The notes under the pieces: generated by a model
Told to the model about the DNA's origin: nothing
The model's database searches: none
Seen by the model: the letters and a program-made list of their open reading frames with translations, nothing else
In this document: positions 1 through 11,138 of the stretch, piece after piece
Layout of the letters: each line of letters starts with the position of its first letter
How positions within the stretch are numbered: position 1 is the stretch's first letter
Translations under genes and position numbers: made by a program
DNA from: Enoplolaimus lenunculus
Lineage: Eukaryota; Nematoda; Enoplea; Enoplida; Thoracostomopsidae
Reading direction: 5' to 3'
DNA: 64,000 nt
Assembly (NCBI GenBank): GCA_030248215.1
Contig: JASANG010001308.1
Coordinates: forward strand, 1-64,000

Positions 1-714
1 ATTGTAAAGCTTTAGTTCATAACGTATGACCAATACAAAAGTTACATTGATTACAAACGTAAAAACTTATCCAAAAAATCCATAAAACACAGCCCAAAAG
101 AACCATATTCATAAACATAAATGTCAGTCACCAGGCGCTGTTATTGTTTATATCCGCTTAAATTTCGCTCCCTAAAATAATGGCCCATATTCTCAAATTA
201 GCACCTGTCACCAGTTAGCGATAGCTTTTCAAACTGACGAACTCATACGATAGCTAATCTTAATTAGTATACAAGTACGGCAAATCAAATGCAAAAATGT
301 GAATAATTTCGAACGTTACGATGCACTGTTTCGAAACTTTGCAGACATATCACCAACTAACGATAGGCGCTATACACATTTGAGAATACGGGCCAATGAC
401 TGGAATAATTAAATAAAAGTTTATGCTTAGCCTTTGAATTAGGTTTGGGTTAAGGCTTAGCAAAATTATAAACTGGAAAGTGGCACAAGATTTTACCGTT
501 TATCAAATCAACACTAATTTGGGGCACTGTGTAAGCGACTTGGAGTAAAGCAAGTGCGCAAACGCAATGCACTGATTTACTGATAATCTTGACCGACTTA
601 AACATAACAGGGTCGCAATTCAAAGCATAGTTTTTGTTTTGTATTCGGTCAAGTTATTGGGATTGTATTTAATGAAATTGTTTGTAACTTTTTTACGACG
701 TCGTATTACGACGC
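1..714. other. AT-rich stretch, no gene seen
   Basis: I see no convincing coding exon, RNA gene or terminal-repeat element here on either strand. It lies downstream of the 3' end of the minus-strand channel gene. Confidence 0.5.
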
Positions 715-1042
715 ATCATAAAAAAGTATAAGTTCTTAGATTAGGTTCAAAGAAGTATAAGTTGTTAGTTTAGGTTCAAAAAAGTAAGTTTTCTGTTTAG
801 GTTCCAAAAAGGAAGATTTTAGTTTACGTCCTAAAAAGTAAGTTTTTAGTTTAGGTTCAAAAAAGTAAGTTTTTAGTTTAGGTTTAAAGAAGTATGTTTT
901 TAGATTAGGTTCAAGAAAAGTAAGTTTTTAGTTTTGGTTCAGTTCAAAAAAGCAAGTTCTTAGTTTATTTTCAAAAAAGCAAGTTTTCAGTTTAGGCTCA
1001 AAAAAGAAAGTTTTTAGTTTAGGTTCAAAAAAGACTAAACAG
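715..1042. repeat. Tandem array of a 26-28 bp unit
   Basis: About a dozen head-to-tail units resembling AAAAAAGTAAG followed by TTTTTAGTTTAGGTTC. Units differ by single substitutions and one- or two-base length changes, so this is a degenerate minisatellite. Open frames reading through it on the minus strand give repetitive FFEPKLKT-type peptides, which are a by-product of the repeat and not a gene. Confidence 0.85.
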
Positions 1043-1957
1043 TCAATTTTTAAAGAATCTGAATTTGGGCATAAAATAATCAGGTGCGACGTCTTGAAAC
1101 CGAAATAAGTCATAAAACTTAACATCGAAACACTTTCACGAAGATACGCTAGTGACTGATCATGAGATATACCCGAACCATTACCCAAACAAGCAACCCG
1201 TAAACATGCTGACAAAAGCAAAAACAATAAATTAAGAATTAAAAATTCATTATAAACAAACATTTTTCAATTTTGATTTATCATCCAATGAGCTTCTACG
1301 ATGTATGCTGGGCTTCAGAAACCCTACTTAAGTACCACTTAGCACTTAAGTACGATCTAAGCAATTACTTCACCATTTTGTTGTTAAAAGCGTTAATTAA
1401 GTTAAGTAAATACTTACGGCGCTGACTAAATTTGTCCAATTACAGATTAGCAGCTCAAGTATACTAACACTTTGTCTAACTGAAGTTGTAGACTTGTGGT
1501 ACCTTTTTAATATAAAGCAGAAATACTGTTATATTATGACATTGGCTAACGCTTGGCATCTTTGTGTTTTTGTTCGTAAGGTTAACCATTTACTAAAGTT
1601 GACGACTAAAGTAATTGCAGCAAAATATGACCTTTAGGATGAAACCATGACCGTTGAAATTGTAATCCAACGGTGTTTAAATGTTATTGACAAGTATTCC
1701 ATATTCTTTTCATAAAAAAATTTGCCTTTCCAAGAACTCAAAAATTCTAATTCAAACAGTCGTTGTTCCTTGCGTTTAAGCTGTTGTGTTTAACATCAAG
1801 TCATCCAGTATTTTTGAAACCACGGCGACTCCTTGACTAGCATATTTCGGCTTCCACAAGTTTTCTTGAAAACAATTTTTACTCACCCGTTTTGGTATTT
1901 GTTCCGAAAATTTTCAATTTCCAAGTTTCAATATTTAAATTCCAAACCCAATCGATT
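1043..1957. other. Downstream flank of channel gene, no gene seen
   Basis: Probable 3' untranslated and downstream sequence of the DEG/ENaC gene. I found no strong polyadenylation hexamer close to the stop codon on the minus strand and no other feature. Confidence 0.4.
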
Positions 1958-4803
1958 TCAATTTGCTTCAACGATCGTTGGAATTTGAACTTGAGCTGAA
2001 GCGTTACTTAAATCGCGATGCGCTTTAAGTATCTTCGAAATGCGCGAAGCTGCATGGCCAGCACCCAGATATATGAGATGGATAATGCTGATGAACGAGC
2101 CACCGGTCCAAAATCCAATACTTCCGCCTATTTTGGATACCACTGATGCTAAATTGTCAGTTTTGATGTTTCTGATTGAAGTGTAGCGGATTGCTAAAAT
2201 AAAATAGGATGAAATTTGTAGTGACCCGAATAAGAGGGAGGCTGATATTTATTTGGCCTATCCTGTCGGTACCCGTTGTATTCGGTTACGGAATGTTATA
2301 TTTTTATCCCGCCATCCGTCGCCCATTGTTTACTGATATATATATATCCGGTATTGCAACTATCCGTTGAATTAAACGTTTATATGTCTTGCGTCAAAGG
2401 CTTGAGCGATAATGCAAGGTTATAGGAATGTACTGACTCTTTGTGCATCTGAAAATCTGTATAGCAGCGTTTGATTGCAATTCGCTAGAATTTTCATGCT
2501 CACAACTAATTGGTGCAAAAGTTGCATGACTTGTTAGCTACTGACAACAGATGTTACACACATTTGAGAATATCGGCAGCTAGTTTTAGCTTGTACTTAC
2601 CTGGATAAGAAAGCCGAACAATTGTATTATACATCCGGCCGGATGTAGTCCGCTGTCGGTCAAACATCATATGCGACGTTGATGAAAGTTTCATATAGTG
2701 CCGCCAGTAAAGACAAGGACGAAGGCAACCGTATGAATGTTGACAGACGGTAATTAGTGAAAAATTGGTCATATGATTTCTATAGCACGCGATTGCCTGT
2801 AAAATATTTCTGCTAAAAATTCATTTTTCAAGAAATAACTAAAATCCAACCTGTAAAAAATTTGCTAATAATGAAATTATCAAGAATTAACTAAAATCCA
2901 GCCTGTAGAAACTTTGCTAAAAATGAAATTTTCAAGAATTAACTAAATCCAGCCTGTAAAAAATTTGCTAAAAGTGAAATTTTCATGAATTAATTAAAAT
3001 CCAGCCTGTAAAAAATTTTGCTAAAAATGAAATTTTCAAGAATTAAGTAAAATCCAGCCTGTAAAAAATTTGCTAAAAATGAAATTTTCAAGAATTAAAA
3101 TCCAACTAACAGAGACCCTGTGGTCTTTAGTATTGGCCTGTGCCAAACGCTGCGAAAAATGCAGTGGCATAGTTTTCACAAAGAATGATATATTTTTGAG
3201 TATCAAACCAGTACTCAACCAAAAATGTATACAACTCAAATAGCACCGAGGTTTTGTCTAAAAACAAAACTTTTGCAAAAAAACGCAAAAAGTTTACTAA
3301 AATATACTAGCAGCAGATTGAATAGAAAGAATTCAAAAGGTAGCAACGTCGGCCCTGCCGTCCCCTGGCTTTGAAATATATTAATTTCTTTAAGTTAAAC
3401 TTCTTGTTAAGCGAGGAAAAAATCTAAATATCTTATGCATCTATATGGGTTTACCACCTTGGAATTAAAATTCTCGCCCAAAGTTTGAATTTAGCACTTG
3501 GACCAAACCTTGCCGTTAAACCACGTTCAATTCATCTACATTTTAACCAGTTTTCAACTATAACGCCTTGGTGCGTCAAATTTTTGCCAGCATTTTCACT
3601 AACCTCATCAGGCAAGCAATACGAACTCTCATAGGGATCTTGATCGAAATACGTTTGCACACCAGTACAGTTGCATTTTTGCAACGCATACATTCGACTG
3701 CATTCTAAATAGCATTTTCGTGTATCGTATCGCCGAAAATATTGCAAATTCACACGTTGCGCAGCGTCTTCATCTCGACTATAGCAATCTCTTACACGAT
3801 CTTCAATATTAATTGTTTCAAGTTCAACATAATTCATAGTATTCGGAGCAACGAGCAACGGTTTCATATCAAGCGACGCGGACGCTGAATGCTCGTAAAG
3901 TTGAACGCCGTAGAACGGGTACGAATATCCGTTCGACGGACTATTGATATCGTCTTTGTCAATATTTAGTAACAACTCAATTCCACCAGCGGTTCCGTCT
4001 AAAGTTGGCGTTTGCTCTTCAGCCCACGGTAACGCGAAACAAGGCCCGTTAAAACTGACAAAGCTTGTGCTGTTCGCACAGCAATCAAACGACTCTGAAT
4101 GACCCGAACGACATCCGGTTAAAATATCATCACATCGTGGCGCAAGTTCAGTGAACAGAAGTTTTAACGCAACGGAACGATTGTGATGTATGCGAGCGAG
4201 TAATTGACGAATTGCTGCGATCATATCAGAACGAGGGCTACAAAAGATTTCACGAGAACTGTCAGTAATCTCTGGATGATTTGTGCCGTTTTCAGAAAGG
4301 TTTGCAGTCTTATTTTGAGATTGCCTACAAAAACGTGCGATTGCCGATGCGCCAAAGTTGATGTGTAGCGGTGCAAACGGTGACATCAACGATAAGTACA
4401 AATAGTCTAACAGATACGGTTTAGACGCGAGCACAGGGTATAAACGCAACATTCTCGAGCGACTAACACGATTTAGCGAGCAAACGGTTAAATTTGGATA
4501 TTTGACTTTGTTGCGTACAGTGATAATATTTGAAGCGCTCGGAAATTCTAGTTGAACGGTAATAATGCGGATACTTGTTAATGCAACGAGTAGAGTACCA
4601 AAAACGATTACTACAAGCCATGCTGCACGTTCACGTGGCGTACGTGATTTGAAATAAAATGCGAGCACGTGAGCGGTTAATATGTGATACCGATGGCCGA
4701 CTAATGAGTCCCTACGGCGCAGTTGGGACCGGACTGTTTGAGGCCTGTATGGCGTGGACCGAGGCGGAAATGAGTAGCGGAAATGGGCAGTTGGTATGGA
4801 CAT
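1958..4803 (-). CDS. DEG/ENaC-family (acid-sensing/epithelial type) sodium channel subunit
   Basis: Three exons are seen: 4803 to about 3559, 2796-2601 and 2193-1958. Exon 1 carries a basic cytoplasmic N-terminus, TM1 (about residues 60-82), the family motif YPNLTVCSLNR after TM1 (residues 102-112) and the start of the cysteine-rich ectodomain. Exon 2 holds the motif GCLRPC and the strand before TM2. Exon 3 holds TM2, with GGS at the G/S-x-S selectivity-filter position. The exon 2 to 3 junction is phase 1 on both sides and restores an Ala codon. The exon 1 donor is uncertain: the exon 1 frame stays open to 3532, but only GTs near 3559 or 3565 give the phase exon 2 needs. Total length is about 560 residues, usual for the family. 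As known for the family, such subunits trimerise in the plasma membrane and conduct sodium. The N-terminal gating motif His-Gly reads His-Val here (residues 45-46). The exact subfamily cannot be told. Confidence 0.87.
2218..2292. mobile_element. Fragment of TA-flanked MITE (GTAGTGACCCGAATAAG end)
   Basis: One end of the family seen complete at 5034-5332: the GTAGTGACCCGAATAAG terminus and the inner segment with CTGATATTTATTTGGCC. It sits in intron 2 of the channel gene, just upstream of the exon 3 acceptor. Confidence 0.65.
2822..3110. repeat. Tandem array of a roughly 55-bp unit in channel intron 1
   Basis: Five units with AATCCAGCCTGTAAAAAATT, then TTGCTAAAAATGAAATTTTC and AAGAATTAA. The array begins some 25 bases upstream of the exon 2 acceptor and runs to the ACTAACAGAGACC sequence. 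Units are closely similar, so it is a fairly recent expansion. Confidence 0.85.
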
Positions 4804-5033
4804 TCTGGGTGTGTTATGTGATGAACAAAATGATGTACTTGGATTTGAATCGGAAATATTGAAATTTATAGATATATATTTAGCAGTTGCGGTCGTTTGG
4901 TACGTTTTCGAAGGACATGAGATGCGTTTACGGTTAAATTTATGAAACTTGTGTAGAAATTGTATTACACCTGTTGAAGGTAATAATGTAGATGCAAGAC
5001 TAGTAGTTTTAAAAAATTACGTTTGAACGATAT

Positions 5034-5332
5034 ACTGTAGTGGCCGGAATAAGAGGTGTGGACTGATATTTATTTGGCCTCTCCAGACGTAACCCTCCTG
5101 TTATTCGGTTACGCACTGTTGCTTTAAAGATTCGAACTCAACTTTATTTGGTCCTAAAGTAATTTATGCACTACAATTGGGGATAATTTTCATGTATAGA
5201 CTCTAATTACGGTTTAGGGACTCTATTTGCTTGCGGACTCTTTTCAGGGATACGGAATCCTATTGATTGGGACTCAAAATGAAGACACCCTCTTATTGCC
5301 CACTCCCTCCCTTTTATTCGGGTCACTACAGT
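5034..5332. mobile_element. TA-flanked MITE (Tc1/mariner-like), complete
   Basis: Ends are ACTGTAGTGGCCGGAATAAG on the left and its near complement CTTTTATTCGGGTCACTACA on the right, with TA on both outer flanks. Length is about 299 bp. There is no open frame of note. Related fragments lie at 2218-2292 and 25850-25927. The TA duplication and CTGTAG ends suggest mobilisation by a Tc1/mariner-type transposase; this is an inference. Confidence 0.75.
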
Positions 5333-5988
5333 AAGAGTATTCAAATATGTAACTGAAGATTTGAATGTCAGCGGTGAAATTTGGTGCAAAATTAAGAATC
5401 AAACAATTAAAAATTTTAGCAGAGTCGTAAGACGGATTGGGACCAGGGTGTAAATGGATAGTAAAACTAACTGAAACGGAAACAAATAGTAAAAATAACG
5501 GAAACGGAACACGGAAATTTAAGTGTAAAAGTTTGAAATACCACTTGTTATTTTGAAGATATATATAATTATGGTACGCAAATATGTACCGAATATTCTA
5601 TAATTTTATGAAAAATAGCGAATGCAGTCAGAGTCGGAACTGGAATATTTCTGACGAGCAGTGTGCTGGCATATGTTGTGAAATGCAATTTTTACTGTAT
5701 GCTATATATGTGCCGCTGGCAGCAACCTTATCATTTTATCACCATAAAATTTTCTCTGCGAAAAAAATTGTACAGTTTGGACCTTATCATTTTATCACTA
5801 AAAACTTTTGTGAGCGGAAAACAACGCAAGGTATGTACCTTATCATTATTTCACAAAAAATTACTAAAGGAGAAAAACTGTAAGGTAGGGAGGGACGTTA
5901 ACATTTAATCACAGAAAATGAGGGTACCTAACAGCGGGTTTGTTTCCAGCTAAAAGCTACAATTCAAAGCCGAAATGTATAGGAACAA
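5333..5988. other. No gene; fragment of a CAGGGTGTAAA-end repeat
   Basis: Positions 5440-5515 hold CAGGGTGTAAATGGATAG followed by repeated ACGGAAAC words, matching reversed fragments at 34865-34945 and 46105-46155. The rest shows a threefold loose repeat of TTATCATTTTATCAC (5727-5840), with no further structure that I recognise. Confidence 0.5.
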
Positions 5989-6148
5989 GGGCCAATGTAT
6001 AGAACGGGGCCGGAACAGTAGGACAAGCATATTCATAAGCCTAAGCCTATATGCCTAAGCCTAAGCAAAAAAGTTAGTCTGAAGCTTAAGCTGACTCTAT
6101 TGCATCTCCGCAGAAAAACGTTCCGGCCCTGCTCTCTATACATGGGCC
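5989..6148. mobile_element. hAT-like MITE with internal TTAGGC (CCTAAG) words
   Basis: 160 bp with inverted ends GGGCCAATGTATAGAACGGG and CCCTGCTCTCTATACATGGG, containing CCTAAGCCTAAGCC in the middle. Flanks AGGAACAA and AGAACAAC may be a decayed 8-bp target duplication. It belongs to the family also seen at 10591, 11139, 13572, 36967 and 58487. Confidence 0.75.
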
Positions 6149-7551
6149 AGAACAACAATGCAAAACTTAATCACGATAAATGTTGCAAATGTTAACGCGA
6201 AGAAAAATGTAAAATGTTTGCAATTTGACAAACAAAATGTCTACAAGTGTTTCTCGAATGAAATTTGTTAATCTGATTAAATAATTGCTTATAAAAGCGT
6301 GGCTAAAGGTTAATTTAATTGTCAACCGCTTCAGATTGCTATGAGAGTTGTGTTTTTTCTTCAAATGTGAGAATTGTGCCCATTAGATGCATTATCAATC
6401 TTCATTTTTATCAATTACGTCACGCTACCTACGCAGTATTTAACCTTCGAAATATTCGCAATTAAACCCGATAACCTTTGCTTTTTTTGACTGGGAAGTT
6501 CCCTTTGTTGATCAGTTGGACTCCATATAAGTGACGGTAAGTGCGTCACACGTGGGTACATTTAGCTGAACGCAACTGGCATTTTTCAAACGATTTCTAT
6601 GAAACGGAATGCGTCGATTTTTCACACGACAAATGTCAATACAACAATTCCTCGAAAGCGACAATAGCTTAAACAACAACTGACGAAACTTAGAATTTAT
6701 AGATCAAATTTGACCAACAGTTCAACAATTGTTTTTTGTATTAATATAGTTTTCTCAATACTGTGAACGTTGAAGTAATTTATTTCATTTGTATAATTTA
6801 GTACTAAATATTATTACAAAAGTTTGATATTGATCTCTGTTAATAGGCTGCCACCAGCCTATGTTGGCCCCATTGAGTCCGCCGTTGCACGGAATATAAA
6901 TTGTAGTAACACCTCAGCTGAAAATTTTTCGAAAATAATTCAATTAAATTTATATCAGCTTCATCTTTCCGGAAGAAAAATTTGACCTCGTTTTGTGCAA
7001 CGCGGAAATTTGTCAATAAGAAAATTGCGTATTCAAACTTTTAGGCTTAAAAGTTAAACTGTCAACTTGACATCAATTCGCACAAACATTTCCTACTGAC
7101 AGTAAAATCGTGGATTAACAAACTGAGTTAGTTTCCCGTTTACATCTTGAGCCCATGCAATCACAAGCGGTTAATTAACCTTATAATTTGGTGTATATAA
7201 ATTTTGAATGAGAAATATTTGAAAGTGAAATTTAAAAATTTAATTGTGAATCTAAAAATTTGCCGAAACCTCTACACATTTTAAATTGATGTCAAACGAA
7301 TCAGTTGGCACTGTCCTATATTTTGTTTTGGTTATTTGGTTCACATACCAATCAACGACTAATAATTTTTGTGACTGAAATTTGACTCAAACAATAGACC
7401 GAAAAAATTGAAATTATAAAACGCCAACTAAAAGACAATTTAATTTATATTTTGAGAGCCTAAATACAGCAAGACCCTATTGAAATTGATCAGGGTTGTA
7501 TGATAGTACAAAAAGAGGCATTGGAAGATGGGTATCCCATTCCCGAATATC
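6149..7551. other. Intergenic, nothing recognised
   Basis: AT-rich sequence with no supported exon, RNA gene or terminal repeats. All frames are short and compositionally ordinary. Confidence 0.45.
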
Positions 7552-7623
7552 GCGGATCCCGCAGACAAAGTGCGTTTAAGAGTTCAAAATCCCTATATAA
7601 TTTATAAAGGTCTATGAAGTGTA

Positions 7624-7990
7624 TGTCGCTCGCTAAAATGCCAAAACTTTTACATGAAGTTATACTCATCTGAAATGAAACCCTGGTTAATACGTCGTCG
7701 TTGAAAATGATTGCATCACACTGTAAATTCCAATGAATTAAAAAATTTTCTCGCTCGCTAAAACGCCAAATCTTTTGCATGAAGTTATACTCATCTGAAA
7801 TGAAACCCTGGTTAATACGTCGTCGTTGAAAATGATTGCATCACACTGTAAATTCCAATGAATTAAAAAATTTTCTCGCTCGCTAAAACGCCAAATCTTT
7901 TGCATGAAGTTATACTCATCTGAAATGAAACCCTGATTAATACGTCGTCGTTGAAAATGAGTGGATCACACTGTAAATTCCAATGAATTA
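7624..7990. repeat. Three tandem copies of a 122-bp unit
   Basis: Units begin with TCGCTCGCTAAAA and end with CACTGTAAATTCCAATGAAT. Copies start near 7626, 7751 and 7873 and differ at a few positions. The unit ends with the terminal sequence of the MITE at 7969-8222, suggesting that the expansion happened after or together with that insertion. The right arm of the foldback has only one unit. Confidence 0.88.
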
Positions 7991-8222
7991 ATAAATTAAC
8001 TCAGACGGAAAGTTAGTTATTTCTGAGTTAACAATAGAAAACTTTAGCTCACTCTGAGTTTCGTTGATTCTTACTCTGAGATGCGTTGATTCTGAGGAAG
8101 TTGATTAATTAAATCAAAATGAGTTACATCAATTCAGAATTGTGAGTTCTGTTAGTCCTAAATCAGACTGAGTGATTCAACTCATTCTGAGTTAAAATCA
8201 ACTCCGCTGGAATTTACAGTGG
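7969..8222. mobile_element. MITE with CACTGTAAATTCCA ends, rich in ACTCAG
   Basis: 254 bp with ends CACTGTAAATTCCAATG and CTGGAATTTACAGTG and internal palindromic ACTCAGA/TCTGAGT words. Other copies lie at 34978-35230 and 44653-44914. It interrupts the left arm of the foldback at a point where the right arm is continuous (GATTGCATCA), so it inserted after the inverted duplication. Confidence 0.85.
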
Positions 8223-9093
8223 ACCAAACTACTGATAGCACTTGAAATACTGATGAAAAGGCAACTAAACTTGACACAGTCGAGAAAATATTGTCAGAAT
8301 TAATTAATAAAGGTACCAAATTTGGCAACATGTCACTGTAACAAAGTCATCATTATCATACAGCGCTTGGTAAGTGTGCACGCGTTGAAACTTTATAATT
8401 AAATTCCTGGAATGTTCATATTTATGGTCTCGGTATATATTTCCTACCCTGGTATGTTTTCTACCCTGAAGCAAGCAGTAGTGGATCTGTAATATTTGGA
8501 CGGGGTACTTTCGAAAATCAACGAAGCGAAACAGGGAAGATAATACGAAAAGAAACTAAACGATTTCTAAAATGATACCAAACATTCTAATCGAACAGTT
8601 TTCATGGCAGCCATCCTCGGTAAACTTGCGCTAAAGGAGACGTTATTTTGAAAACGTTAATGCCAAGGCAGATATTTTGCACGCGCTTGTATTAACGACG
8701 TAATTGTTATCGTGGTTTAGTGTGACATTTTAATTTTTGTGCAAAAAAATCACGCTAAAACTGAGACAAAAATAGGTTTCATTTTTAAAATCGAGCATAA
8801 TTAACCACATGCGAACAACATTCATGGTTCGCAGAATAATTAAACTGATATGGCAAGAAATAATAATTTACATTTTGTTCATTCGGACAGCTTGGCATAA
8901 GCAAGAGTGGATGTCCATTCTTTATAGACAAGAGTATGCAACTGGCAACATTCTGTGTCGTAAATAATGTTACCCAGCGAGCATTGCGTTTTTGCACGTC
9001 TTCTCGTTATTTTAGGGTAGGGATACAGTTGCGTGATTCAATATTATTTGCCCGGCATCAAATGCAGGTATTTCCGCCGAAACTGGAATTCAT

Positions 9094-9669
9094 TTGAGCC
9101 TTAGTTTGGACCCGTGTAGCGAAACTTCAAACTTAAAGCTTATTCTATGTGAAAGGTTAAACTTGTTAGTGTGTTGTATTTCGCTGAGTAAATTTCAGGA
9201 ACTTGTGTGGATTTTCATACAAAAAACTTTAGTTTACTCGAAGTCATACCGCCCCAAAAAACCTGACTGCGGTTCTGGTTATGCAAAAATAAAATTAAGT
9301 TATACACAGACTGCTGTTGGTTACACGCATCAGGTACCTTCTTTTCAACACAAGGATATGCCGATTGCCTTGAGAATAAGAACGATTATCCACTTTTATT
9401 TAGCCAATAATGCCCTTAATCGCAACTTTTCCTCTACGTTAAATAAGGGGAAGACAGTGCAAAAACGCAATGCTCGCTGGGTAACATTATTTACGACACA
9501 GAATGTTGCCAGTTGCATACTCTTGTCTATAAAGAATGGACATCCACTCTTGCTTATGCCAAGCTGTCCGAATGAACAAAATGTAAATTATTATTTCTTG
9601 CCATATCAGTTTAATTATTCTGCGAACCATGAATGTTGTTCGCATGTGGTTAATTATGCTCGATTTTAA
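9094..9669 (+). other. Unrecognised 191-codon open frame across foldback loop and right arm
   Basis: The frame runs through the loop and ends inside the right arm. Its last 70 or so residues (from VQKRNARWVTLFTTQN) are also encoded, nearly identically, on the minus strand of the left arm (8785-8997). I recognise no domain. The length may be chance in palindromic DNA. Retention of an open frame in both arms could equally reflect recent duplication. Confidence 0.2.
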
Positions 9670-10590
9670 AAATGAAACCTATTTTTGTCTCAGTTTTAGC
9701 GTGATTTTTTTGCACAAAAATTAAAATGTCACACTAAACCACGATAACAATTACGTCGTTAATACAAGCGCGTGCAAAATATCTGCCTTGGCATTAACGT
9801 TTTCAAAATAACGTCTCCTTTAGCGCAAGCTTACCGAGGATGGCTGCCATGAAAACTGTTCGATTAGAATGTTTGGTATCATTTTAGAAATCGTTTAGTT
9901 TCTTTTCGTATTATCTTCCCTGTTTCGCTTCGTTGATTTTCGAAAGTACCCCGTCCAAATATTACAGATTCACTACTGCTTGCTTCAGGGTAGAAAACAT
10001 ACCAGGGTAGGAAATATATACCGAGACCATAAATATGATCATTCCAGGAATTTAATTATCAAGTTTCAACGCGTGCACACTTACCAAGCGCTGTATGATA
10101 ATGATGACTTTGTTACAGTGACATGTTGCCAAATTTGGTACCTTTGTTAATTAATTCTGACAATATTTTCTCGACTGTGTCAAGTTTAGTTGCCTTTTCA
10201 GTATTTCAAATGCTATGAGAGTAGATTTGTTTGATGCAATCATTTCAACGACATATTCACCAGAATTTCATTTCAGATGAGTATAACTTCATGGAAAAGT
10301 TTTGGCGTTTTAGCGAGCGAGAAAATTTTTTCGGACATGTACAATAGAAGGAAATATGCTTATTATTTAAACGCACTTTTTTTCTGCATTTTCCAAAAAT
10401 GTTGCGTTTTGATGATATATCTCCTATTCATCATATTTAAGTGTCTCTCTGTAATTGGACTCAAATTATAAAAAAACTACGTCAGTGGTTTAATTAAAAT
10501 TTCATTAATCCATACCTTCTAGCAAATTCTATATCAAACACAATTAAACGTCTTCTAATTGGTCCATGAAAAAACAACTTAAATTATTAT

Positions 10591-10975
10591 GGCCCATGTA
10601 AAGATCAGGGAAGGAACCTTTTTCTGTGGGGCTAGAAAACAGTAAGCTTTAGCGTCAGACTAATTTTTTGCTTGGCTTAGGCTTAGGCTTAGGAATATGC
10701 ACATTCTTACGCTTAGGCTTAGGCTTAGGCTTAGGAATATGTACATTCTTACGCTTAGGCTTACGCTTAGGCTTAGGAATATGCACATTCTTACGCTTAG
10801 GCTAGGAATATGCACATTCTTACGCTTAGGCTTAGGCTTAGCCTTAGGAATATGCATATTCTTACGCTTAGGCTTAGGCTTAGGCTTAGGAATATGCACA
10901 TTCTTACGCTTAGGCTTAGGCTTAGGAATATGCACATTCTTACGCTTAGGCTTAGGCTTAGGAATATGCACACTT
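10591..10975. mobile_element. hAT-like MITE with expanded TTAGGC array
   Basis: Left end GGCCCATGTAAAGATCAGGG, then AGACTAATTTTTTGC and a long run of GCTTAG/GCTTAC hexamers broken every 24-45 bp by GAATATGCACATTC. The right terminal repeat is missing. Open frames in the array encode LRLRLR or KPKPKR repeats in each direction and are not genes. The hexamer equals the nematode telomere repeat, but position inside transposon ends explains it without telomeres. Confidence 0.85.
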
Positions 10976-11138
10976 GGCTCCGGCTAATGAAACAAACGTC
11001 ATTATATTTAAATAATTTGTGCCAAGCGATCGTGAGAAAATTATCATCAGTTTACAATAAACTATATTAAGTACATAGAGTTCGCTTATGACTAGCGATC
11101 CGGGACGGCTTTATCAAAAAACAATTGTTTACGAAATT

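Larger units (their letters stand above)
7552..10400. mobile_element. 2.8-kb foldback (long inverted-repeat) element
   Basis: Two arms of about 0.8-0.9 kb are reverse complements at high identity: 8223-9003 pairs with about 9448-10215, and 7624-7745 pairs with about 10232-10335. A loop of about 440 bp lies between (9004-9447). Weaker pairing (AAAGTGCGTTTAA) extends to near 7568 and 10374. Only the left arm carries a threefold tandem repeat and a nested MITE (7969-8222). A diverged stretch of the same sequence lies at about 29640-29880, so the arms belong to a dispersed family. I see no transposase. A palindromic duplication of host sequence is the alternative, but the dispersed relative favours a mobile element. 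Confidence 0.8.

Noticed and set aside
3036-3239. 67-codon minus-strand frame as an extra channel exon
   Set aside because: It is largely within or beside the tandem array, lacks cysteines in family spacing, and its frame does not fit the neighbouring exons.
10591-10975. Interstitial telomere made of TTAGGC
   Set aside because: The arrays lie between inverted ends and target duplications in many dispersed copies, so a transposon origin explains them. The protein-coding content does not suggest a nematode.
10660-11070. Open frames encoding LRLRLR and KPKPKR repeats
   Set aside because: They exist in several frames and both strands because the hexamer GCTTAG lacks stops; they have no independent coding evidence.
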